DNA of 64,000 bases, from assembly GCF_034190915.1 (NCBI RefSeq), contig NW_026947487.1, positions 120,117,201-120,181,200 on the forward strand. Direction: 5' to 3'. Made by a program: the position numbers and the translations under genes. How positions within the stretch are numbered: position 1 is the stretch's first letter; every line of letters begins with the position of its first letter. Shown here one piece after another: positions 53,401 through 64,000 of this stretch. The stretch comes from Cavia porcellus (taxonomy: Eukaryota; Chordata; Mammalia; Rodentia; Caviidae). The notes below the pieces were generated by a model, which worked only from the letters and a program-made list of their open reading frames with translations, was not told the origin of the DNA and did not search any database.

Positions 53401-56400
53401 GCGCTGGGGATGGAGCAGGGCCCCTCAGAGGCTAGGGCAGCAAGGGAGCTTCTGGCTGACGAGTGGACGGTGTGGGCACCTGACAGCACGGGGGAGGCGA
53501 GGTTCCGCTGCCAGGGGCCAACGAACTGCAACACTTCCCTCTGCTGAGACCTGAGCTCCTGGGGACGCAGGGCACAGCTAGCAGCACCGGCTGAGGACCC
53601 CACAGCCCCGGAGGCCCTGGGCCCCCTCCTGCGTGGGCAGCGGCTCCCCCTCTTTTACTAATTGCATCGTTCCTACTGCACAAATCAACAGTCTTCTCTC
53701 ACGAGCACCCCATTCCCCTGGCTCCGGAACACTTCGGTGGCTTCTAGCTTGTGCCTCTCAGGGATAAACCATCACAGCTAAATTTCAACTTTATCCCAGG
53801 CAACACTGATCTTAAGACATTTTACTGACTGCAGACAGCTTGGACTACTCTCCTCTTTTGTTCCCTTGGGTTTGTTTTTTGAGGGAGGGTGTCTCTTAGT
53901 TCAGGGCCTCCGTCCAGACTGCGGGACTGACGGTGCGCACCACCGCCCCGCGCTGACACTCTCGGGCAGGTGCTTCACGGCTGCTTCTGCTTTCTGCTGA
54001 CTTACAGGCTTCGCTCAGTTCCCTTTCTCAAGCATCTGTGGTTATATTTTAACACTTCTTTCCCCACATTATGAAATCTTCAGCTGGGAGCTCGGGACGC
54101 CCCGCCCCACCCCTGGCTGCCTTCCTGCCCTTTCCGGTCCCCGCGCTGCCATCCTTGTCCCCTCCTGAGCGGCTTGTGTCTGCCCAGTGCCCCGAGAAGG
54201 ACTCGCACTCCTCCTGCACCCGGGTCTGCCCAAGCTCCTGTGTGTGTCTGCTGCAGGCTTCTCATCCGGGACAGGCTGCCGCCCGCCCGCCCATGGGTTT
54301 CCTTCCCTGCTGGCCTGCTTCGGTCCCCGGGACACCCAGTCTCCGTCTGTCCCACAGATGACTTCTCTCCTGGGCCCACAGCCCCACCTCAGTGGGGTGA
54401 GAACGCTGGGTCTCTCCCTGTTTGTCCCGTTCGGGAGTCAGCGCTCAGGCTCACTTGGACTTGACAAATTGGTGGCGAAAGAATTTTCAAAGCCAGAGGT
54501 GTGTATTTGGTATTTTTCACGTTGAGGGGTACAGAATGTCAAGGCACTCACTATTTGATCTTTCATTTTAAAAACAATTCCCAGGGGCTGGGGATTTAGC
54601 TCAGTGTTTTAAGTGCCTGCCTGGCAAGTGTGAGGTCATGAGTTTGATCCCCGGTACCCACAACACAACAAAACAAAACAAAAATCAGTTCCCAATAATA
54701 CTTCACCTTACTTGCTTCAAAGTCCCTCTTCAGGGAGCCGCGGGTGGACGGGCTTTAGCACATTATTCTCGCCATGAAAGTACTCATTCGCTATTTACGG
54801 TCGGTATCTATTCACCAGGGCTCCCCCCAGCATCCCGAGTCTTTCCAGTGGTTCTTTCCCGGTTCTGACCCCGCACCTGACACATGCTTTCCGGGTCCTG
54901 CCGGTGTCTATGGAGGGTGCTGAGAAGTCTGTAGTCTGACCTAGTTTTCTCTTTTCTTAACGGTGTGATTTCATTACGGTTTACCCAGGGAGGGACTCCA
55001 TTCCATTTGCTCTGAAAGGACTTTGCTTTCTCTCCGAGCTGAACATTTACCTATTTCCGCTCTTGGCGGACACACACCCCTGGGGACCCCACTCGGACCC
55101 GGTTCTGATGGCCTTCTCTGTCATCCTCCTCACTGTGATCTTTCTTTGCTACTGTACATTGATGATTTCCCTGCTGGGACCAGCAGCCCCGCCTGGGGGT
55201 GGTGAGGACGCTGGGGACCTCACCCGCTCTGGTGTCTGAGCCCAGTGCACTTCCTCCTGCCCAGCAACCCGCGCTTCCTGTGCCACGCCTGGGCCTGGCT
55301 GAGGAGGCCTCCCCAGGCCCGTTCCCCTTCCCCCGCCTGGGCCTCTTCTAGGCCTCCAGGTGAAGCAGCCCTGGGAAGAGCCCAGTGTCTCCACACTGAT
55401 GCTGCGCAGCTGGTCACCCTTCCCAGCCAGAGTCCACCTGGGCAAAACCCGAAGCTCCCCCAACACAGGGAGCCAGACCCTTCCACAAAAACCAGCGCAC
55501 CCCTGGCATCCCCAGGCTGTGGGCCCTGCTCCCCACCACTCTCCTCCTCTCGCTGGCCACTGGCTCAGCTGTAAATGAATTTCCTGGCTGCTGGATGAGG
55601 CGGGCAGGTGCCTGCTGGGCGAGCCTTCTGCTGTCTTAGGGGTGTCAAACCCAACACCCCCCCCCCGCACACACAGCATGTCCACAGCAAGATGGGGTGA
55701 AGACACTCGGGTTCAGAGGTGGCCTGAGGGCTCACCCCCCTGCATGCGACAGGCAAAGGCATCCATTGTGCAGTTAACTGGGGACAGGCCGGACGGGTGT
55801 TTTAGGAGAATGCAACTAACTGACCCTGTGCTGTCCCAGAAGGGAAGGGGCAGCCTCCCCGCTAGGGAGCATCGGCCAAGGCCCCAGGGCCCTTGGCCAG
55901 GAAGAAGGAAGAGGACCAAAGAGCCCAGGCAGCCCCAGGGCCCAGCACTGGGAATCTGGCTTCCACTCCGCACTGTAAGCCCTGGAAGGTGTGAGCAGGG
56001 AGGTGAGGTAGGCTGACCACACAGATCTAGGAGAACCTGCTAGGGCCAGGCAGGGGCCTCCACTGAAGGGTCATGGGAAGTCAGCAAAAGGACCCACTGG
56101 GCGCAGCATCCCGGGAGCCCTTCCAGCGAGCTGTCCCACAGGATGGGGATTGGGCCATAGCCCCTGGCTTGGATGGGATCCCAGGGCCAGCCTAGAGGTG
56201 CACACGGGAGGGACCCGGCCTGCACTGTGTCCCAGCTCTGGCACTAGTTATGCGTTATCCTCCACTTCCTGGAGGGGATTTTTGCAGGAAGTGCAGCTGG
56301 AGAGCAGAGCATGGCCTACCACCAGGCAGGTGACAATCCCGTGGCAGGGGGACAAGAGGAGAACTGTCTCAACTGGCCCTGAGCCCCACCACCCAGACGC

Positions 56401-57114
56401 AGGTCAGGGGTGGGAGGCTGGGCCCCACCTGAACTGCAGGATGCACACCCGAGGGCTTCACCAAACCCAGGGTGCAGGGCCAGGCTGGGCTGACTCCATC
56501 TGTGTCCTGGTCACTCACTGGGATGAGTGGCCAGGGTCCTCCTGCCAGGCTCCCAGGAGACAAAAGGTTCAGGTTAGCTGAAACCCTCCTGCTTCCCGTC
56601 CCTCCAGGTGTGCTGGCAAACTGCCGCGCACAGGGTCGGGGTACACTGGCCTTGGGGTGGTAGCCAGCACCTGTGGAATCCTAGTCTCCTCCTGCACCCG
56701 GGCCCCAGACGAAGCCCAGGGCTCTGAGAAGGGGCGCCCCACCACCATCGCAGACCGAGGGGAGCCCCCGGGGTGCCATCAAGCTGGGTTTCTCAAGCGG
56801 GGCGGGGTAGGGAACTGCCCGGAAACCGCGGCTGAAATTCCTCTTCGCGCCGCACTTCCTCCCGCGGTCGGGGAGCGGGGCGCCGCGGCAGGGCGGCCTC
56901 TCTCCGAGCTCCAGCTGCAGGCGCAGCCGCCCGACCTCAACCCGACCCGACCCGGACGGCGCGGCGCCCCTCGGCCGCCCTGGCCCAGACCCGCCGCCCT
57001 CCCCGCGGCCAGCGGCTGCCCGAGCCCTGCAGGGCCCCGGCTGCCCGCGCACTCACTCAGGCCGGACGCCAGAGCCTGCTCGTTGGCCCACATGGCCCAC
57101 TCGATCTGCCCCAT
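50422..57114 (-). CDS. CYBA: CYBA, p22phox subunit of NADPH oxidases (6 exons, 189 aa)
   Basis: p22phox is the membrane partner that stabilises NOX1-NOX4 and docks p47phox or NOXO1 for superoxide production. Coding exons in order: 57,057-57,114; 52,760-52,829; 52,538-52,612; 52,364-52,447; 51,872-51,953; 50,422-50,622. All are GT..AG and in frame. The start [18 protein letters not shown] is the conserved N-terminus. Hydrophobic segments follow (about 20-45, 90-125), with [20 protein letters not shown] in the last. The cytosolic tail has the [13 protein letters not shown]3-binding motif at about 149-159 and ends [11 protein letters not shown]. Human is 195 aa and mouse 192. The region around human Thr147 reads QAEDIK here, so that threonine is absent. 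No upstream ATG is in frame. Confidence 0.97.
53255..53328. repeat. CA-rich minisatellite
   Basis: About four diverged copies of a 16-18 base unit of the form GGTGCACACACACA, in CYBA intron 1. Confidence 0.9.
54587..54683 (+). repeat. ID-type SINE
   Basis: Forward ggggctggggatttagctca, the tRNA-like body and an (AACA)n tail. Flanking CAATTCCCA and CAGTTCCCA form a diverged target duplication. Confidence 0.95.
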
Positions 57115-57430
57115 GGTGCCGACCTCCGTGCGCTGCACCAGCTCGGTGCTGAGCTCCGCGGCTGCCACTGGCCCTGCCGGCCCCGCCCTCCCGCCGGCCC
57201 CGCCCTCCCGCCGGCCCCGCCTTCCCCGCCCAGCGAACCCGGAAGCCGCCTGCGGGCCGGGCCTTGTGGGTCAGCAGCAGCCTGGATCCCTGGAGGACTT
57301 GCCCGAGGGAGGGCACGGCAGGCCACGCAGGGCCAGGGCACCCGGAGGAAAGGCGATCCCAGTGCCCCGGAACTTGGCAGACGGAGCCCCCTGCTTCGGG
57401 GGTCACGGGCGACCGTCCCCGCTGTGCGCT
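56800..57430 (-). promoter_or_regulatory. CYBA: CpG-rich CYBA promoter with tandem GC boxes
   Basis: Three adjacent 17-base units CCGGCCCCGCCCTCCCG (57,177-57,193, 57,194-57,210 and a variant at 57,211-57,227) each carry a GC box (GGGCGG on the minus strand), an Sp1/KLF site. An ETS-like CCGGAAG follows (about 57,238). There is no TATA box. The units begin about 63 bases upstream of the start codon, so they may overlap the 5' UTR. Confidence 0.7.
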
Positions 57431-57480
57431 GCGCAGGAAACAAGCAGAGGTGGTGGTCTCCACCACCGAACAGAACACTG

Positions 57481-57519
57481 TTTATTCCGCCGAATGATCC
57501 CACCTGGCTGGCTTTTATT
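57481..57519 (-). terminator. MVD: MVD poly(A) signals (two AATAAA)
   Basis: Minus-strand AATAAA at 57,514-57,519 and at 57,481-57,486 are the first canonical signals after the MVD stop codon and imply a 3' UTR of about 480-530 bases. Part of that UTR (about 57,605-57,715) is a reverse B1-like SINE. Confidence 0.7.
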
Positions 57520-57993
57520 CCTGAAGGGAGGGGCCGCTAGGCTTCTGGTTTCTTTTTCCGTGTTTGTTCCCTTTTTTGGCAGTAATAGGCGTAGAATTCT
57601 CTAGGCTCCAGTTGTTTTAGTGAGACAGGCTATAAATTGCTAGATTACCCAGACTGGGGTGAACTTGCGGTCCTCTGCCTCAGCACGCAGGGATGACAGG
57701 TGTGTGCCACCAGCTCCCTGGTCCTTCTAAAAACCTCCCATTCCCACCGAGGCCTGAGTGCAGGTCAGAGCCTCCGAGGGTCTGCCATGCAGCAGTCCAC
57801 AGGGGCACAGTCCACAGGGGCACAGTCCAGCAGGGAAAGTGAGGCACTTTGCTGGGGGACCTGCCCCCGAAGCCAGGGCCACGCCAGCAGTCCTGCAGGT
57901 CCCCACAGGCACGGCTTAGCCATCACACCAGTCCCTGGTCTCAGCAAGCATCCCATACGAGCAGACGGAGTCCCAACGCGTCCCAACGCGGAG

Positions 57994-60900
57994 TCAGGCA
58001 GCTGGCTTGGGCTTCGGCAGGCCGTCAGGGCCCAGGAGGTGAGCATCCGGGTCATCCAGGACTTGCGGGCCTGGCCCCACCTGGGGACAGCATTAGCCTC
58101 AGGTCACTGGTGACCCAAGCACCCATCTTGCCAGCCCCACCCAACCCACAGCCCAGGCTGCACCCCACCTCAGCGTCCCTCCCCCGTGTACCCCACCCCT
58201 TGCAGGGGGCCTGAGGCCTGGTCCAGCAAGAGGAGTAGCTGCCAGGCCTGGGGCTCACCTGGGTGGCAATGATGTACTGGACACCTCCAGGGACAGGCTC
58301 CATGGCCAGTGTGGCCTTCAGCTCATCCGAGACAGGGACAGGTGTCACTGGCAGCCCCTTCAGGAATCTGGGGACAAGCAGGGGCAGTGTATGTGTCCCT
58401 CCCTGTGAGCCTGTGTGTGGGGCGACCTGAGTGGGGGCCAGGCTCTTGGGAAGATGGAGACACAGTGGAACTAAGACTCCTCCACAGCCCCAGCACAACT
58501 GCACCCTGTGCTGCCTCAGAGAGAGGGAGCCAGGCTTTGCTCAAATCACTTATTTTTAAATGTCAAGATATTTAACTTCAGGCTGGAGATGTAGCTCAGC
58601 AGCACAGCACTTGCCTGGCAAGCACAGGGTCCTGAGTTTAATTCCTGGTACCAAAATAAAACATATTTAACTTGTTCCTCAGGATGCCTGGTGAGCTCCC
58701 TAACACAAACTAAAGCCACTATTAGTTGGGGAAAGGGCACACAGGAAACTGAGCTCACAAACAGTTTCTTCTGTTTATTCTTTTTTGTTTTTCTGAAACA
58801 GAGTCTCACTATGTAAGCTCCAGGGCTCAAACTTACATTTTCCTGCCTCAGCTTCCTACTGACAAGCATGTGCCACTACATCTGGGCAGGGGATACTATT
58901 TCTTAGAAGCAGAGACACAGGTACCATCATAGGTACTTGTGCCCCATGAACCAGGTGGGCTGAAGTGCAGACCCCAAGGGCTCCTGGCAGGATGCTTGTC
59001 CTGGACCCTGTGGTTTGGCAGGGGAGGACCACACTCACTTGTCTCCATTGACCTCTGGGGGAAAGACGTGCCTCACAACAGCCACAAACTCAGCCATGGT
59101 GTCATCCAGGGTGAAGATCACAGCATTGGGACCCGCGTCAAATGTGTACGCCACCTGGAAACCACATGGTCACACACTGTCCCCACACCGCACCCCCAGC
59201 CAAGACCCTGTCTTCCTGCAAATAAGGAAAAGTGGTGATCGGTGACCCAAGGAGTCCCACCACTGGCACAATGGCCAGAAAATGAACACCTGGCATGGCC
59301 TGCAGCCATCCCTGCTGGGCATACATAGCCATACCCATGCCCGCCTGGGCCAGCACCTTCGTCTGCCCATGGTAGGCATTGAAGCGGTGCACCAGCTGCA
59401 TGATGCGCCGGGACGTGTCGTTGAGGTAGCTGATGGGCGGGAAGGTATCCAGGCAGGTGGCGTGGAACTGGTTGCTGTCCTTCATGGTGAGCTCAGCAAA
59501 GCCGGGGAAGTCCTGCTCCTGGATGCAGCGGGCCATCTCCACTATGTGTGCTGGTACTAGGGCCTCGGCCCGGAACTGCAAGGCAGGCAGGTGTCCAGAG
59601 TGGCCAAGGCACCGTGGCCAGGAGGACAGGCGGGACGCCCCTCACCTTGAGCAGGGCGCTGGTCTGCACGCTGGTCTGCATGCCCGCCGTGCTGCCCACT
59701 GGCTTCTGCTCAGCGCTCACCTGATGGGAAACAGCACCGGCCCTGCATACACCATGCAGGGCCACCCTTGGCCACTCTTGACCCTCGGCCTGGATCAGCC
59801 ATGGATCCTGCCCTCAGCCCACCCTACTCACCACCAGGATGAGAACTCGGAGCTGGGGCCAGTGCGACTCAGGGGCCACCTGCTGGGCAACACTGTCCTT
59901 CCCATCTGCCCGCTGCCCCATCTGCCATTCCACGAAGCCCCCATAGAGACTACGACATGCGCTGCCCGAGCCCCGGCGAGCCACTTCTGAGAGGTCGCCC
60001 TCAACCCCATAGACTCGGGCCAGGGTGTAGGCTGCAGGCAGAAAGAGCGGGATCAGCGGCCAGGCTGGGGGCCTCTGGGGAGCAGGCATCTGGGCAGGCA
60101 GGGCTGGGGCGGCCTGGGGCACCTACCAAGGCAGGCAAAGCCCGCTGCCGAGGAGGCCAGGCCAGCGGCCGTGGGGAAGTTGTTCACTGAGGCCACGTGC
60201 ACCCTGTCGCTGAGGCTGGGGGTCCGCGGGTCCTCGTCTCCTGTGCTCCTGCGCTTCCGGGCCAGGCGGCGGACTGTCGGCAGGGGCAGGCTGAGACACG
60301 TGGCGCCTCCGGGCATCTCGCGCACCCAATCTGCAGCAGGGCGTGGCCCCACCCCACTTCTCGTGCCCTCTCCTCCCGGCAGGCCCGCCCTGTCCCCCAC
60401 CGGCCCGTGACTGTACTCACTCTCCCGCAAGCAGGCCTGCAAGCGCGGCTGCTCCACATCCTCCTCCCGGCCATTCAGCCAGACCCGGTCCTCCGAGAAG
60501 TCCTTGCTGATAGCAGCTGTTGTGGTTGTTCTTAACTGGGAGCAGAAGCCAGGGCCATGAGGGCAAGGCCCAGCGAGTCTGGTATGCCAGGCTGGCCTCT
60601 CCTCCCTACCCAGTGCCCTGAGGGAGCAGGAGGCTGAGGCAGGCAGCTGCCAAGAGGAGCAGGGCTGGTGGACAGGTACCCGGGCAGCGAGGGCCCTTCA
60701 GACACCAGGAGGACGCCCTGGTACAGCACCGACAGGAGGTCTCGTGCGAGGCCACCTCCTGCTGGCCTTTAGGGATGCACTGGGCCCAGTGGTGCTCACC
60801 TGGTCCTGGTGCAGAGTGACACTCAGAGAGGAATTAAGGGGCAGGATCAGCTCCTCATCTCGCTTGCCCCCTGGAATAGACAATCAGAGGTCCGTGGGTC

Positions 60901-62857
60901 CCAGGACACCCACCCCACTGGTGCTCCCTGCTGTCTCCTCAGCTCCCAACTCCACACCTCTACCTGGCTTGCTTTCTCCACAGTCCAAGGAAGCCCCCTC
61001 CTGCTGCCCACCACCTTCAGGAAGCCCTCCCGGATCGCCTCGCCAAGCTCAGGGCCAGCTGCCTACCTGCACCATTACTTCCAAATAATTTCATTTACTC
61101 CACAAATCACCTTTGTACATCTGCTGGGCCCTAAGTGTACTCAAAGCGGGCTCTTGGCTGTCTTTCCACCCACCTGACCCCCAGACAGCAGCAGCCAGAC
61201 TCCTGGCAGTCCCCCACTTCTGCCCACAACCCTCTCCCACGGGCCTGCAGTGCAGGGGCTCCAGGGCCTGCAGCTGTGCCTCCAGGTCTCATCTCCAAAC
61301 ATCTTTACCAGGCATGGAGATGCCCCACTCCCTGTGCCACCCGCCATACACACCACAACCCCGGTGCTGCTTCACCCTAACAGGAGACACAAAGGCCATG
61401 GGGCCTCAGCTCAGTGCTGTGTGCTCCATACCCGCAGTGAGAACGTAGCGCTGCCCATGGGCACAGACAGCAACCCACCCTCCTGGCCAGGACAGCCAGC
61501 AAGACAGGAAATACCCAGCACACTGTCACAGCACAGACCCCAGGCTGGAAGGGGGTGCCTGATCCCTCCCCCCACGGAAGAGCAGGACCTGTCCTCACTA
61601 AGGGGGCACCTGGACTTTGCCCTGCTGATGGAGCAACCAGGCTGCCCCACTGCCCAAGAAGCCTGGGTTCTGTTCCACCCTGCAGAGCAGGCCACACCTG
61701 TCCCTGCCCCAATGCCACACACCTGCCAGCAGTTGTGATAAGAACCAAAAGAACAGGAAACCTTTAGGATCACTGAAACCACCCATCGCACCCAGAGAAA
61801 GCAGGACCTCAAACTGCTGAGCAGGACAGGGCCAGCCGATGCCAGAGATGAGGGCCATCTAGAAAGAACCCTAACGCAGTCTGGATGAGGATGCTGGTAA
61901 GCACCCTGGCCCCTCAAGCCGAGGCCGCCACCCGGAACCAAGGGGAGAGCATCACACAGAAGTGGGAGAGCTGGAAACACGGAGCTGCAGTGGACAAACT
62001 CAGAATGCAGGGGACAGACAGCAAGGTCAGCAAACCGAAGACCCCAATCAGCACAACCCACGATGTGCAAGTCAGGAGACCTCACCCAAGACGGAGGAGT
62101 GGCTCCAGCTAAGTTCAGCTGCCACTGTGATGTGCACTAAGTGCTGTGGAGGCCTAACCCAACTCGGGACTCAGCAGAATCCTAGCAAGACTTCTTGTAC
62201 ATGGAGAAGTTATTTTAAAACGCATATGGAGCCTGGGGTGGTGGCAGGAGCTGTAATACCAGGACAGGGGATGCTGAGGCAGGAGGATCAAAGACCAGCA
62301 ATTTAAAGATTTAGCAGGCTAGGGTTTAGCTCAGCGGCATAAGTGCCTGCTGAGGTCCTGAGTTCGACTCCCAGTACAAAAATTAAAAATTAGGAAGACT
62401 CTGACTCAAAAATAAAAAAGGTAAAAAAAAAAAAATTAAAAAGGGCTGGAAGGCCCTGGGATCAATCCTCAGTACCACCAAAACGAGGGGGAAGGGAAAA
62501 AAACACACACACACACACACACACACAAAAGACGTAGACAGTTCACCAAAGATGTCTACAGATACAAACGCACAGGCAGACGGTCAACCTCCTTTACCAT
62601 CAGAGACATTTACATCAGAACCACAAGGAGGCAATGCCTCAGCAGTCAGGGGGAAGACGCTGGGGCCGCGGCCGCCGCGGGGCGGGCGTGGACACACAAG
62701 GCCGCACAGTCCTGCGTGGGCACCGGGCGGCCTCACCGCTCCCTCGCGGCGCTTCCCTGGCACCCAGGCCCAGGCCATGGCACTCACAGTACTTGATGAC
62801 CGCGATGTTGACCGGCGCGGTACAGGTGACGACCACCGGCGACTTGCTGGAGGGCAT
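57994..62857 (-). CDS. MVD: MVD, mevalonate diphosphate decarboxylase (10 exons, 402 aa)
   Basis: Catalyses ATP-dependent decarboxylation of mevalonate 5-diphosphate to isopentenyl diphosphate (EC 4.1.1.33), the last mevalonate-pathway step before isoprenoid and sterol synthesis. Exons in order: 62,788-62,857; 60,800-60,870; 60,421-60,535; 60,127-60,273; 59,832-60,031; 59,646-59,720; 59,357-59,575; 59,039-59,154; 58,259-58,367; 57,994-58,080. All are GT..AG and in frame. GHMP-kinase-fold features are present: [14 protein letters not shown] (about 117-130) as the phosphate-binding loop, [10 protein letters not shown] with Arg161, and [11 protein letters not shown] with Asp305, both known active-site residues. 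The start [17 protein letters not shown] fits the family. Human has 400 residues. Confidence 0.97.
58577..58668 (+). repeat. ID-type SINE
   Basis: Forward 'aggctggagatgtagctcag' and body with an AAATAAAAC tail. ATATTTAACTT is repeated on both sides. In MVD intron 8, next to a reverse B1-like piece at about 58,780-58,890. Confidence 0.9.
60871..62787 (-). other. MVD: MVD intron 1
   Basis: The 1.9-kb intron holds, from about 62,225 to 62,530, a forward B1-type SINE fragment, an ID-type SINE (about 62,318-62,395), a second partial ID and a short (CA)n tract (62,503-62,527). The rest, 60,900-62,200, appears unique with no feature I can name. Confidence 0.65.
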
Positions 62858-63180
62858 AGTGCCGCAGTCCGGCTCCCGAGCCGCAGCACCTGGATTCTGC
62901 GGGAAGCCGCCCGGCGAGCGTCCTCCTCACGCGCCGCCATGCGATTGGCCCGCATGGCCCCGGTTGCTCTCACGCCGTCCAATCCCCGGGCGTCTCGGCT
63001 CACGTCCCACCTTTTAGCCAATGGATGGAATCGCACGATGGGCCGCTGACACTGAGCCCGCCCCTTACTAGCCGGAGGGCGCCAGCCGAGCGCGCTCGGG
63101 ATGTGGTCTGCGCAGGCGCTGTGTCCGCGAGGGGCGGGGTTCCTTCCGGCGCGAGTGCTGCGCAGGCGCGAGGTGGGGTT
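62640..63180 (-). promoter_or_regulatory. MVD: CpG-island promoter of MVD with CCAAT boxes and SRE-like sites
   Basis: Three CCAAT motifs upstream of the start codon (ATTGG 62,944-62,948, CCAAT 62,979-62,983, CCAAT 63,018-63,022) fit NF-Y sites. Two sequences resembling sterol regulatory elements, CTCACGCC (62,969-62,976) and CTCACGTCCCAC (62,999-63,010), each lie just before a CCAAT box. SREBP with NF-Y is the known control logic of mevalonate-pathway genes; that these sites bind is inference. There is no TATA box. Confidence 0.6.
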
Positions 63181-64000
63181 TCAGAGGCAGGCACAACCCA
63201 GTGCAGGGCTCACCGCAGGTGTAGGGGGCGGGATAAGTGAGGGACAGTGCCCAAGTCTGGGTCTCTCCTTCACCAGATCCCCCTAAATCCTGCAGTCAGA
63301 AAGTCCTTGGCTCACTGCTCACGGTGGTCCTTCAGGGCCTTCTGCCGAGGTCTGCTGCAATCTCATTTTGGGGTGTCCTGTGCCGCTGCTAGGGTCCTTG
63401 TATCCATATCCAGATCTTCAACTTGGGGTTCCCTGCACCTACATCCTGGGGTACCAATGCCCTGCCAGGCGATGTCTCCCACTGATGTTCTCAGGGTTCT
63501 GCATATGGATGAGTCCAAGATCAATCTTTTTCCAGGCCTGCCCCCACCACGCTCCACATAAGCAAGGGCTTTGGATTGGCACATTTATAGATATTTGGTT
63601 TTTATTGTAAAATATACAGAACCAAGAAACCTAAGTACACAGCAGAGGGGAGGTGTGCACCTGTAATCTCCACACTTGGGGAGGCTGAGGCGGGAGGATC
63701 ACTACAAGCTCAAGGTCAGCCCAAACTACATGTGAGACCCTGTCTCAAAAAAAAAAAAAGCCAAAAATCTCAGTCTACAATTCGGGGGCATTGTGCCACT
63801 GTCCCTTTCTAGAATTTTCTCTTCATCATCCCCGCCTGTCCATTAAACACCAACTTTCCATTTCCTCCTTCCCTCTTTGAAACATGTGTTTAGCTTTAAA
63901 ACAGCTCAGATTTCAGAACTGAAAAGTATACGATCAGCAAATCCCTGGGCCTGGCTGGCTGCCCTGCTCTGGGACACAGCGGTCCCCTCGGGGCCACCTC
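63181..64000. other. Intergenic DNA upstream of MVD
   Basis: I see no gene. A forward B1-type SINE occupies about 63,645-63,765. A minus-strand AATAAA (TTTATT at 63,603-63,608) could mark the 3' end of a leftward gene beyond the window (SNAI3 is the next gene in human), but nothing else supports that. Confidence 0.45.

Larger units (their letters stand above)
52830..57056 (-). other. CYBA: CYBA intron 1
   Basis: This 4.2-kb intron contains a CA-rich tract (53,255-53,328), a partial reverse B1-type SINE (about 53,870-53,960) and an ID SINE at 54,587-54,683. The part from 54,700 to 56,700 looks like unique, GC-rich intron; I see no other feature. Confidence 0.6.

Noticed and set aside
57115..57168. 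In-frame N-terminal extension of CYBA (18 codons)
   Set aside because: The upstream frame is open, but the codon at its start is GTG and there is no ATG. The conserved protein starts at 57,114.
63603..63608. Minus-strand AATAAA as the end of a neighbouring gene
   Set aside because: No coding sequence or conserved 3' UTR is recognisable to its right within the window, so a single hexamer in AT-rich DNA next to a SINE is not enough.

Overview
The window is vertebrate nuclear DNA from a rodent. It has large introns with GT..AG junctions, CpG-island promoters, B1-type SINEs, L1 and LTR debris, and many ID/BC1-like tRNA-Ala-derived SINEs. The ID variant (headed by ggggatttagctcagcggcataagcgcc read in two halves, ending in 'ggtaccgataaaaa') is not the mouse/rat form. 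It reminds me of castorimorph rodents such as beaver, but I hold that assignment with low confidence.

Gene order is ZC3H18 (+), IL17C (+), CYBA (-), MVD (-), the order I know from human chromosome 16q24.2. Bases 1-5,600 are repeat-rich upstream DNA with a MARCKSL1-like processed pseudogene near 3.45-3.69 kb. A CpG island at about 5.15-6.13 kb contains the non-coding first exon of ZC3H18. Seventeen coding exons follow between 13,723 and 46,162 and splice, in phase at every junction, into a 950-residue protein. The introns hold two L1 regions (10.9-12.87 kb and 19.6-21.4 kb), an LTR-internal-LTR element of the ERVL-MaLR type (26.98-29.48 kb), many SINEs and several dinucleotide tracts. A phase-preserving 72-nt cassette exon at 18,348-18,419 would insert 24 residues inside the only CCCH zinc finger.

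About 1.5 kb after the ZC3H18 poly(A) signal is the small IL17C gene (48.2-49.13 kb), with a TATA box, a kappaB-like site and three evenly spaced AU-rich pentamers in the 3' UTR. Between the convergent IL17C and CYBA genes is a B1 SINE split by a 249-bp solo LTR with a clean 6-bp target duplication. CYBA (six exons, 189 residues, p22phox) runs leftward from a GC-rich promoter at about 57.2 kb. MVD (ten exons, 402 residues, mevalonate diphosphate decarboxylase) runs leftward from a CpG island at 62.6-63.2 kb, and its likely poly(A) signal is only about 370 bp upstream of the CYBA start codon.

The four genes do not form a pathway: nuclear RNA fate (ZC3H18), epithelial cytokine signalling (IL17C), the membrane subunit of NADPH oxidases (CYBA) and isoprenoid/sterol synthesis (MVD). 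I found no wholly new system. The most interesting points are the zinc-finger-interrupting ZC3H18 exon, the frame-neutral stop-free intron 1 of IL17C, the transposon-derived poly(A) signals after IL17C, and the replacement of the p22phox threonine region by acidic residues. Exon structures were worked out by eye from conserved protein sequence and splice signals; transcript ends are inferred.
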